64,000 nucleotides of DNA from Chloroflexota bacterium (GTDB taxonomy: Bacteria > Chloroflexota > Anaerolineae > Anaerolineales > Villigracilaceae), in contig JACRPQ010000006.1 in the NCBI GenBank assembly GCA_016223135.1, positions 124,001 through 188,000 of the forward strand, written 5' to 3'. The number at the start of each line of letters is the position of its first letter. The first letter of the stretch is position 1. A model generated the notes under the pieces. It saw only the letters and a program-made list of their open reading frames with translations. It did no database searches and was not told the DNA's origin. The position numbers were made by a program, and so were the translations under genes. Below are positions 1-6,312 of the stretch, piece by piece.

Positions 1-174
1 AATTTTCAACGGACATTGCCGTTCAGCAAACAATCCATCCTTTTGAAGTTGATGATAAAGTGCCTTTTCATAGACGCTCTCGAGGAAGCCGCTGCCCAGC
101 GTATTACTCACTTCGTACGCACAACCGATGATTTTCTTGGTAAGTTCGTCGAGAAGATCCTTCTCCTCGGTCAT
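1..174 (-). CDS. GxxExxY family protein, 3' end outside window
   Basis: Reading the minus strand from an ATG at 174 gives 58 codons open to the window edge. The product starts MTEEKDLLDELTKKIIGCAY and continues with the signature G-S-G-F-L-E-S-V-Y-E-K-A-L, the GxxExxY motif of a small family related to PD-(D/E)XK nuclease folds. Family members are usually about 120-140 aa, so less than half is present and any catalytic residues lie outside. It sits 16 bp downstream of the cysteine desulfurase stop on the same strand. A purine-rich GAGATGGA precedes the start. The biological role of the family is not established. The family assignment rests on the motif and the surrounding helix pattern. Confidence 0.8.
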   Translation of the reverse strand, partial: MTEEKDLLDELTKKIIGCAYEVSNTLGSGFLESVYEKALYHQLQKDGLFAERQCPLKI

Positions 175-190
175 ACTTATTCCATCTCTT

Positions 191-1345
191 TCATCCGTGG
201 TTCAAGAGGCGGGCTCTTTCGACAATACCCGGCAGAACGGCAAGAAATGACTCGACATCCTCGGCGGTTGTCCCCATACCCAGCGTCACCCGCAGCGACC
301 CCAATCCCCACTCCCGCTCCAGACCGATGGCATTCATCACCTCGCTGGGTTCGGGATTGCCAGTCTTGCAGGCGGAGCCGGAAGAACAGGCAAAGCCAGC
401 CGCATCCAGCAGGGTGAGCAGAAGGTTGCCATCCACGCCCTTGAAGACAAAACTGGCGTGATGCGGGAGGCGGATATTCATATCGCCGGTCAGGCGCGAG
501 TTGGGGATGGTTTCAAGCACTGTGCCGATAATTTTGTCGCGTAGCGGTTGGACGTGCGCCGCACGCTGCTCGCGTTCTTCGTGCGTCAGGCGCAGCGCTT
601 CCGCAAAGCCGACGATGTACGGCACGTTCTGTGTCCCCGCCCGCAGACCGAACTCCTGCCCGCCGCCCGTCAGATGAGGAACCAGCGGCGTCCCCTTGCG
701 AACGTACAACACGCCGACTCCTTTCGGACCGTAGAACTTGTGCGCCCCCAGCGACATCATATCCACGCCCAATTCTTGCACATCCAACGACAAATAGGCG
801 GCGGCTTGCACGGCGTCGGTGTGGAAAAGGATTTGGCGGGCGCGGCAGATTTCGGCGATGTCCCGAATCGGGTTGATGGTTCCAATCTCATTATTGGCAT
901 ACATCACAGAGACGAGGGCGGTCTCTTCACAAATCGCCCTCGAGACAACCTCCGGCGTCACCATCCCCTGTTCGTTCACATCCAGCCATTCGATTTGAAA
1001 TCCGTCGTATTTTTCCAATTGCAATAACGTTTTCGTCACGGCGGGATGTTCGGCGCGCGAAGCGAGAATCCAGCGGGCGCCGTTTTTTTCGCGCATGGCA
1101 TACGCCGCGCCGCGAATCGCAAGGTTATCTGACTCGGAGCCGCAGGAAGTAAAGATGATTTCATCGGGGCGGCAGTTGAGGATGCGCGCCACCGTCTCGC
1201 GCGCGGCATCCACAGCGGCTTCGGCTTGCTGTCCGTAGCGATGCACCGATGAAGGATTGCCGAACGAATCAGAGAAATACGGCTTCATGGCATCCAGAAC
1301 GCGGGCATCCACAGGGGTTGTGGCGGAGTAATCCAGATAAATCAT
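191..1345 (-). CDS. Cysteine desulfurase (NifS/IscS family)
   Basis: PLP enzyme of 384 aa that takes sulfur from L-cysteine to give alanine and an enzyme persulfide for Fe-S cluster and thiocofactor assembly. The start MIYLDYSATT is the conserved family N-terminus; an upstream in-frame start would add 22 unrelated residues. Visible residues include the PLP-stacking His100 (AEH), Asp177 and Gln180 (HTDAVQ), Schiff-base Lys203 in SLGAHKFYGPKG, and active-site Cys326 in SSGSACKTG. The short active-site loop with SSGSAC fits the group I (NifS/IscS-like) desulfurases. No iscU or nfu neighbour is visible, so the acceptor is unknown. It could feed the MoeB-rhodanese/MoaD system at 51.8-55.7 kb, but that is inference. 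Confidence 0.95.
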   Translation of the reverse strand: MIYLDYSATTPVDARVLDAMKPYFSDSFGNPSSVHRYGQQAEAAVDAARETVARILNCRPDEIIFTSCGSESDNLAIRGAAYAMREKNGARWILASRAEHPAVTKTLLQLEKYDGFQIEWLDVNEQGMVTPEVVSRAICEETALVSVMYANNEIGTINPIRDIAEICRARQILFHTDAVQAAAYLSLDVQELGVDMMSLGAHKFYGPKGVGVLYVRKGTPLVPHLTGGGQEFGLRAGTQNVPYIVGFAEALRLTHEEREQRAAHVQPLRDKIIGTVLETIPNSRLTGDMNIRLPHHASFVFKGVDGNLLLTLLDAAGFACSSGSACKTGNPEPSEVMNAIGLEREWGLGSLRVTLGMGTTAEDVESFLAVLPGIVERARLLNHG

Positions 1346-1449
1346 GGAAGCGATTATAGCATGTGGAGCGTAGGAACTTCGTAGGGGAATCGTACGTTTA
1401 ATGCCGAACAAATCCGCTTAAAATTGCGGCTCATTGATAAGGAGTGACC

Positions 1450-2193
1450 ATGAAACAAAAACTGACCATTTTTCTACTTGCAAGCCTTCTCATTCTAACA
1501 GCCTGCGGAGGCGGCAAAGCGGAACCTACGCCAACGCTGGATGCGAATCTGATTCAAACCCAGGCAATCGAGACTTTTTCGGCGGTTCTGACTCAGACCG
1601 CGCTTGCCGCGCCCACCCAAACCCCTCTTCCCACTCTGACCGCCTCGCCCACCTTTGCCCCATTTTCCACCAGCGCCGTCATGACCCTGCCTGCCGTCAC
1701 TCAAACGGTGGCAGGCGCTGCACCTACGGCATCCTGTTACCAACTGCGCTTCGTCAGCGACGTGACCATCCCCGACAATACCCCCATGGCGCCGGGGCAA
1801 GCCTTCACCAAGACCTGGCGGGTGCGAAACACCGGTTCTTGCGCTTGGGAGGCGGGCTTCAAATTTACCTTCGTCGGCGGGGAGCAGATGAACGGCGCGA
1901 CCTACACTCTGCCTTCGGCTGTGCCTGCCAACACCGAAATTGACATTTCCATTGCCATGGTTGCACCGACGAATAAGACCGGCGCTCTGCGCGGCAACTG
2001 GCGCATGCAAACCGCCACAGGACAGTGGTTCGGCGACGAGGTATATGTGATCATTGTCGTTGGCGGAGCGACGCTCACGCCCACAAAAGGCACACCCACC
2101 AACACAACGGTCCCGCCCACCGCCACCAGCACCAGCACCACCGCCCCGCCTACAGCGACGGAAACGCCTATACCCCCCATTTCCACGCCTTAG
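1450..2193 (+). CDS. Lipoprotein with NBR1-type Ig-like domain
   Basis: A 247-aa exported protein. The N-terminus is a lipoprotein signal: MKQK, a hydrophobic stretch, then the lipobox LTAC with the lipidated Cys near residue 17. A Thr/Pro/Ala-rich linker of about 75 residues follows. A beta-sandwich domain at roughly 95-205 contains KTWRVRNTGSCAWEAGF, the hallmark of the NBR1 Ig-like domain seen in many Anaerolineae surface proteins. The last 40 residues are again Pro/Thr-rich. AAGGAG at 1439-1444 lies 5 bp before ATG 1450 and rules out the upstream GTG at 1444, which is inside it. Likely anchored on the outer face of the membrane. The ligand is unknown. The gene ends just before a strong terminator. 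Confidence 0.8.
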   Translation: MKQKLTIFLLASLLILTACGGGKAEPTPTLDANLIQTQAIETFSAVLTQTALAAPTQTPLPTLTASPTFAPFSTSAVMTLPAVTQTVAGAAPTASCYQLRFVSDVTIPDNTPMAPGQAFTKTWRVRNTGSCAWEAGFKFTFVGGEQMNGATYTLPSAVPANTEIDISIAMVAPTNKTGALRGNWRMQTATGQWFGDEVYVIIVVGGATLTPTKGTPTNTTVPPTATSTSTTAPPTATETPIPPISTP

Positions 2194-2215
2194 CAATAAT
2201 CTGGCGCCGGACAGC

Positions 2216-2253
2216 AAAAAGCGGACGAGTTGCGACTCGTCCGCTTCGTTTTT
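2216..2253. terminator. Bidirectional intrinsic terminator
   Basis: A perfect 10-bp stem (GCGGACGAGT / ACTCGTCCGC) with a 4-nt loop is flanked by AAAAA on the left and TTCGTTTTT on the right. It sits between the convergent lipoprotein gene and DUF4404 gene, so it can end both transcripts. Confidence 0.9.
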
Positions 2254-2265
2254 GAATCGGGCTGG

Positions 2266-2526
2266 CTAAATCCCTGCGTTGCTCAGAGTGCGGAGCATTT
2301 GTGAGAGCGCGGCAGTGATGGCGGGATGCTTCGCTTCGAAATAGTCAATCGCCGCCTGCACGCGCTCCAGCAATGATTCCGGATTTTCCTGGGTGGGATC
2401 AAGGAATTTTTGGATGTCGGCTCTGAGGCGGGCAAGCATTTCGCGTCCCATTTCATCCACCGACTGAGTTCGGGCGAGTTCCTCGTGCAACTGTTCGAGC
2501 AGTTCGCGGAGCCTTTGTTCTGGCAT
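2266..2526 (-). CDS. DUF4404 family protein
   Basis: Small, charged, largely helical protein of 86 aa. The N-terminus MPEQRLRELLEQLHEELART, followed by SVDEMGREMLARLRADIQKFL, matches DUF4404 in length and sequence pattern. There are no catalytic motifs and no membrane segment. Two in-frame ATGs compete: the first (2532) is only 1-2 bp from AAGGAG, the second (2526) has ideal spacing and begins the conserved MPEQ, so 2526 is chosen. The gene is monocistronic and converges on the lipoprotein gene. Function of the family is unknown. Confidence 0.8.
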   Translation of the reverse strand: MPEQRLRELLEQLHEELARTQSVDEMGREMLARLRADIQKFLDPTQENPESLLERVQAAIDYFEAKHPAITAALSQMLRTLSNAGI

Positions 2527-2532
2527 AGGCAT

Positions 2533-2904
2533 TCTCCTTTCTGCCGGACGGCGATTTCAAACTTATTTTACAACTTTTTCAGCCAGTCACAATTGCTCTG
2601 TTGCAATCATCAAAAAAATCTGCGTAGTTTGCGCTCTCTTGCGCAAACCCGGCGGTAGAGACCGCCGAGTACGCTCGGAAAAATCCTTGCAACAGAGCGA
2701 TTTACCATGCCTATCTCATGTTTGCAACAGAGCGATTTACCATGCCTATCTCATGTTTGCAACAGAGCAAGTCACAATCCATTTTCAACAGCAGAGACCG
2801 CCAAATAGGCGCTTTCGTGAGGCGCTGAAACTTCATTCTAAGAGAACGAAAGTCATCAGGAAAAAACTCCTGTGGTATGCTTAAAGCCACTCAAGGAGTT
2901 GACC
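2533..2904. other. Gene-free spacer with repeats
   Basis: No credible gene. It holds a hairpin at 2628-2647 with a CTCT loop and TTTGCGCT/TGCGCAAA arms. It also holds a palindromic block near 2650-2680 (ggcggtagagaccgccg) that recurs at about 45383-45405, a 35-bp tandem repeat at 2689-2768, and a degenerate third copy of the agagaccgcc block near 2787. Confidence 0.7.
2689..2768. repeat. 35-bp tandem direct repeat, about 2.3 copies
   Basis: The unit begins GCAACAGAGCGATTTACCAT and repeats with an exact 35-bp period starting at 2689, 2724 and 2759, the last copy breaking off after about 9 bases. The same CAACAGAG word occurs at 45426-45433 after a related palindromic block. Too few units and no spacers, so not a CRISPR. 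Confidence 0.85.
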
Positions 2905-3210
2905 ATGACCATCGCGGTCGAAGTGCAGGGTGCCACAGCGCGCATCCACCTCTCAGGCGGGATAGACTATGCTTCCCAGGAGGAATTCAAGCGCGCCAAT
3001 CAACAGGCGCTTTCTGTAGAGGGCGTGCGTGAAATTTGCGTGGACTTTGCTCACGCAACATTTTTGGACTCCTCCGGCATCCGCGCCCTGCTCGACCTCC
3101 AAAAACGAGCGGATGCGGCAGGCAGGGCTCTGGTGCTGGTCAATTGCAATTCGCACTTGCGCGAAATTTTCGAAATCGGCGGCTTCGACAAAGTCTTCAG
3201 GTTTGGCTGA
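2905..3210 (+). CDS. STAS domain protein (anti-sigma factor antagonist type)
   Basis: Single STAS domain of 101 aa, the fold of SpoIIAA/RsbV-type switch proteins that bind anti-sigma kinases when unphosphorylated. The phosphorylation-site loop reads TFLDSSGIRALL, with candidate Ser56/Ser57 after Asp55, matching the DSSG motif. The start MTIAVEV is set by AAGGAG 7 bp upstream (CAAGGAGTTGACCATG); a longer in-frame extension upstream has no such support. It is followed 28 bp later by a second STAS gene, so the pair probably forms one transcript. No cognate HATPase anti-sigma kinase or sigma factor is visible nearby, so the regulated partner is unknown. Confidence 0.88.
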   Translation: MTIAVEVQGATARIHLSGGIDYASQEEFKRANQQALSVEGVREICVDFAHATFLDSSGIRALLDLQKRADAAGRALVLVNCNSHLREIFEIGGFDKVFRFG

Positions 3211-3238
3211 TACCACTCACACCACAGGGAAATAAACC

Positions 3239-3577
3239 ATGAAACTCGATTACACCGAATTGGAAAACGGCATCCGCCTCATCAAACTCGAAGGGAGACT
3301 CGATTTGAGTGGGACGTACAGTATCGAGGTCCAATTTGTGAACCGCTGTGCGGGCGACGGCGTCCGCGTTCTCGTGGACCTGTCCGGCGTCAGTTATGTG
3401 TCATCCGTAGGAATCCCCATGCTGGTCAACGCCGCCAAGTCGGTCGTCAACCGGGGCGGCAAGATGGCGTTCCTCAATCCCCAAGAAAATGTGACCAAAG
3501 TGCTGGATTTGGTGGGCATCCCCAATGTCATCCCCATTTACTACGACCAGCAAGCGGCAATCGAGGGCTTAAAATAG
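3239..3577 (+). CDS. STAS domain protein, second of pair
   Basis: 112-aa STAS protein with the pattern MKLDYTELENGIRLIKLEGR, a central beta strand VRVLVDLSG, and the switch loop YVSSVGIPML. Compared with its neighbour, the Asp of the DSSG motif is replaced (Y-V-S-S-V-G), although the two serines (55, 56) remain. It may therefore be phosphorylated differently, or act as a paralogue with another partner. Together with the upstream gene it makes a two-gene STAS cassette. A serine-phosphorylation switch is inferred from the family and not shown here. Confidence 0.85.
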   Translation: MKLDYTELENGIRLIKLEGRLDLSGTYSIEVQFVNRCAGDGVRVLVDLSGVSYVSSVGIPMLVNAAKSVVNRGGKMAFLNPQENVTKVLDLVGIPNVIPIYYDQQAAIEGLK

Positions 3578-3643
3578 CCTGGCACCCTCTTACAAATTAT
3601 ATATAATTTTCGTGGTACAATGGCGGCGAAACAGGAGCAAGCC

Positions 3644-3775
3644 ATGTACACAACAATACTTTTCATCCTGCCCATTGCGATTATCCTTTGGGCGCTTTCT
3701 AAAACCACCGAGAAAGTGCTTGCCATCCGCGAAAGCGAGCGCGAGGCAGGCAAGGAACCAGCCGTTTATCTGTAA
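3644..3775 (+). CDS. Small single-span membrane protein, 43 aa
   Basis: A short open frame starts at ATG 3644, 7 bp after AGGAG, and ends at a TAA just before a clear terminator. The product has one hydrophobic segment (TTILFILPIAIILWAL) directly after the N-terminus, followed by a charged, amphipathic tail (KTTEKVLAIRESEREAGKEP). The AT-rich stretch upstream (3590-3625) could hold a promoter. I do not recognise a family. The ribosome binding site, single transmembrane helix and terminator placement make it more likely real than chance, but conservation cannot be judged from this sequence. Confidence 0.5.
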   Translation: MYTTILFILPIAIILWALSKTTEKVLAIRESEREAGKEPAVYL

Positions 3776-3794
3776 ACTGGAATTGGTTTCATTA

Positions 3795-3828
3795 GGACGG
3801 CTCCGGAGGCAACTCCGGAGTCTTTTTA
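3795..3828 (+). terminator. Intrinsic terminator after the 43-aa gene
   Basis: Stem CTCCGGAG / CTCCGGAG, itself palindromic, extended by outer GGAC/GTC pairing, with a GCAA loop and then TTTTTATTT. Confidence 0.8.
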
Positions 3829-3953
3829 TTTCCGGATTCTTTACTGTACACACAGAAACCCTAAAGGTCTGCTTTCCCTTCGTGAATTTGAGAATTTCCA
3901 AAAAGACCTTTAGGGTTTTCCACGAGAGAAATGTACGGTAGAGAGTTTCCGGA
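3829..3953. mobile_element. MITE-like element, family 1, copy A, with 8-bp target duplication
   Basis: The element spans 3837-3945 (109 bp) and is flanked by the exact 8-bp direct repeat TTTCCGGA (3829-3836 and 3946-3953). Its ends are related inverted repeats (TTCTTTACTGTAC and, reversed, CTCTCTACCGTAC). The centre is a second, long inverted repeat, aaccctaaaggtct / agacctttagggtt. Near-identical copies lie at 16612-16862 and 55965-56071, each with its own 8-bp duplication. It encodes no protein. Confidence 0.9.
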
Positions 3954-3991
3954 CATTTTCCCGCTTCTTCCCTCGACGGAGGCAGATTCGG

Positions 3992-4261
3992 TCACGAACC
4001 GCCGCCCCTACTCTGATGCCTTTTACTCACCTCTCCGCCCTTCGCCCGATAAAACGCCGCCCAACGCCTGTTGACCTCTTCCGTGGCTTGCTGACGCGTG
4101 TATCCGTATTTGACCTGGAGCATGGTCAGGAACTTGTCCTGCTTGTCTGCCGCTTTGTCTATTTTCTTCAAATCGTGCTCACCCAAAAGGCTGAACCATT
4201 CCGCAGTTTGCCCGCGGATGATTTTCCATTTTTGGTCGAATTTCGATTTTTGCACTTTCAT
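3992..4261 (-). CDS. CsbD-like stress response protein
   Basis: 89-aa hydrophilic protein whose first two thirds fit the CsbD-like pattern: F-D-Q-K-W-K-I-I-R-G-Q, then W-F-S-L-L-G-E-H-D-L-K-K-I-D-K-A-A-D-K, then L-Q-V-K-Y-G-Y-T-R-Q-Q-A-T-E-E-V. CsbD proteins are abundant, general-stress-induced and of unknown mechanism. The start MKVQKSK at 4261 follows GAGGAG at good spacing; the longer frame upstream adds 38 residues of non-family sequence. The tail RHQSRGGGS is basic and probably disordered. No neighbouring gene suggests a partner. Confidence 0.8.
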   Translation of the reverse strand: MKVQKSKFDQKWKIIRGQTAEWFSLLGEHDLKKIDKAADKQDKFLTMLQVKYGYTRQQATEEVNRRWAAFYRAKGGEVSKRHQSRGGGS

Positions 4262-4712
4262 TACAATCTCCTCATAGAGCATAAAATTGGCTAGCCTCAG
4301 TTTGGAGTTTGCGAGATTTCGTTTCCTGCTGACCATCCATTCCCCCATTTGAATCGGCGCGAACAAAATTGTCAAACTCTTACTTGACTATTGTACTACG
4401 CGACTCGCTCAAAAGGGGTTTTATTGCATAAGTTGCCAAAAAGTAAACGGTCACGTAAATAGTACATCTCCAGACTATTTCGCGTGACCATCTCTCATCT
4501 CCCCCAAAGGTGAGAAGCCAAGACATGTCAAGCAAAATCTATCCTTAGAAAGTCAATAACCCACTACACACAAAAAACTCGACACCATGCTATTCTCTTT
4601 ACTAATTTTCGAATAGTATATGTTCTAAAGCAAAAGTGTTTTTAAATGGGGTTTTCTTTTTTCAAAATTCAGCCTGGGCAAGGTGCTCTCCCATACCTCC
4701 CAAAACTATTAT
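4262..4712. other. AT-rich spacer with an inverted repeat
   Basis: No gene seen. The only structure is an imperfect hairpin at 4449-4489 (GGTCACGtAAATAGT pairing with ACTATTTcgCGTGACC around a 10-nt loop). Base composition becomes AT-rich here and stays so through the next gene to about 6310, which marks a compositional island. Confidence 0.5.
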
Positions 4713-6215
4713 TTAGGGATACGGAATACAAAGCATTTGCCCTGCTTGAATATAGCGTGAATCACTGAGATTATTGGCAGCAACAATTTTGTCAACGGAT
4801 GTCGAGAAATTTATTGCCAATCTAAAAACATTATCTTTTGGCTGAACCAAATACGAACCTCCATTTTCAATGCCAATATGGGTACAGCAAGGGGCGCTTA
4901 TCCTCACCAATTGATTTACTACAAACACACCTTGACTGACACGAGCATCACTGCTTCGAATATCAGCTTCTGAAATATAAAACCAAGATGCGACACTCTG
5001 CAAAATATCATTAGGCTGAACAAGATACAAACAATAATTGGGCGAATTACTAATGTTGGAAGTTGCTGGGGCAAATGTTGCAGTAGCAGTTGTCGCAATC
5101 TCCAAGGGCGCGACTACTGTTACAAGCGCAACTGAGGTTGCCGTAGATGTCTGCGCGACATCTTGATGCAACAAATTACTTGGTGTGTTTAAAGGTAATG
5201 CAACTGTAGGTGTTGGTAATGGTTTTAGAAACCACACAGGCTTAAACAAAATTATTATGCACACAATCATCACCAATAAAACAGAGATGAAAATGACAGG
5301 CTTGAATTCAGCGGGAAGTACTGTTGGAGGAGCGTTAATAATTGCTTTTAGAATTGTCCCACCTGTCAATGTAACTAAGCTAAGACCAAAACTGCCTATA
5401 GTACCAGTCATCACACCAGTCACGGCAAGTTCTAAAGTTTCATCAAAAACTAATCCCTTCCACTCATCTTTTATACAGGTTAGTGTAAACCATTTCAGAA
5501 GATTTCTACTATATTGAATAATATTACCATCCAATTTCTCGTGAAGTTCACGTTTGCTCTTCCAATCTGAAATGATCTTAAAGGTTTCCTCACCTAAAGA
5601 CACACACATACGGCGAGGAGATGACACATTTGCTGCCCCAACTGACTCTGCATAAAACACTTGAGAGAAATACTGATCGTAAAGAGGATGTACAGGAAGA
5701 TTCAATTCACGGGTATAGATTTGTTGTAACTGCAATTGTTCTTCGTATGAAAATGATCCAATAAAATCATATCGCCTAATTGGGTATTCCGAATCATCAC
5801 TCTCATATTTATATTCTGGCTTATTTATATCGTCTAGCAAAGTAGCTTTTGGCGCAATATCAATAAGTGACGAGAATTCTTCAAAAAACCTTTGAGTAAT
5901 TCTCCAAGATTCCCACCTCACTTCATAATCACTACTATTAACCAATCTGGCGATCCGTGGATCGGTAATTTGTTTTGTCCTATATTTATTAATAGTTTTT
6001 ACCAACAATGCATAGATAAACAAGAACAATATTGGGCTACCCACCTTCGAATCTCGAAGCATTTGCACAAGTGCGCTCGGAACTTCAAGAATACGATCGC
6101 GAACCGATGCATTCTCCTTTATTTTATTTGCATCAAGCAAATCAAGGATAAAAAGTGACAGATCTAATAATATTGCTTGTCGTGGAGTATTATTTGAAGC
6201 CCGATCTTGTACCAT
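4713..6215 (-). CDS. Membrane protein with two C-terminal LysM domains
   Basis: 500-aa protein of unrecognised N-terminal type. Residues 1 to about 270 are helical and soluble-looking. A weakly hydrophobic stretch (GVMTGTIGSFGLSLVTLTGG) precedes a clear transmembrane helix near 320-345 (ISVLLVMIVCIIILFKPVWF). A Pro/Thr/Ala-rich linker of about 50 residues follows, then two LysM-like repeats, about 397-445 (YLVQPNDILQSVASWFYIS) and 453-500 (YLVQPKDNVFRLAINFSTSV). LysM binds N-acetylglucosamine polymers, so the C-terminus is probably outside, on the cell wall. Start MVQDRAS has AGGAGG 6 bp upstream. The gene is distinctly AT-rich beside its neighbours, which suggests transfer or relaxed selection. 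The N-terminal cytoplasmic part is unassigned. Confidence 0.65.
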   Translation of the reverse strand: MVQDRASNNTPRQAILLDLSLFILDLLDANKIKENASVRDRILEVPSALVQMLRDSKVGSPILFLFIYALLVKTINKYRTKQITDPRIARLVNSSDYEVRWESWRITQRFFEEFSSLIDIAPKATLLDDINKPEYKYESDDSEYPIRRYDFIGSFSYEEQLQLQQIYTRELNLPVHPLYDQYFSQVFYAESVGAANVSSPRRMCVSLGEETFKIISDWKSKRELHEKLDGNIIQYSRNLLKWFTLTCIKDEWKGLVFDETLELAVTGVMTGTIGSFGLSLVTLTGGTILKAIINAPPTVLPAEFKPVIFISVLLVMIVCIIILFKPVWFLKPLPTPTVALPLNTPSNLLHQDVAQTSTATSVALVTVVAPLEIATTATATFAPATSNISNSPNYCLYLVQPNDILQSVASWFYISEADIRSSDARVSQGVFVVNQLVRISAPCCTHIGIENGGSYLVQPKDNVFRLAINFSTSVDKIVAANNLSDSRYIQAGQMLCIPYP

Positions 6216-6312
6216 TTCAGTCCTCCTAGCCAACCCTACCCACGATAAAACGATAACATTATGGTTATATTATAACTTTAACCTCCTAAATCCAAATAAC
6301 AGGTTTACGAAT

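Noticed and set aside
191-1411. Cysteine desulfurase starting at 1411
   Set aside because: The extra 22 residues do not resemble the family, whereas ATG 1345 begins the conserved MIYLDYSATT.
2689-2768. Possible CRISPR array from 35-bp repeats
   Set aside because: The repeats are directly adjacent with no spacers, only about 2.3 units exist, and no cas genes are near.
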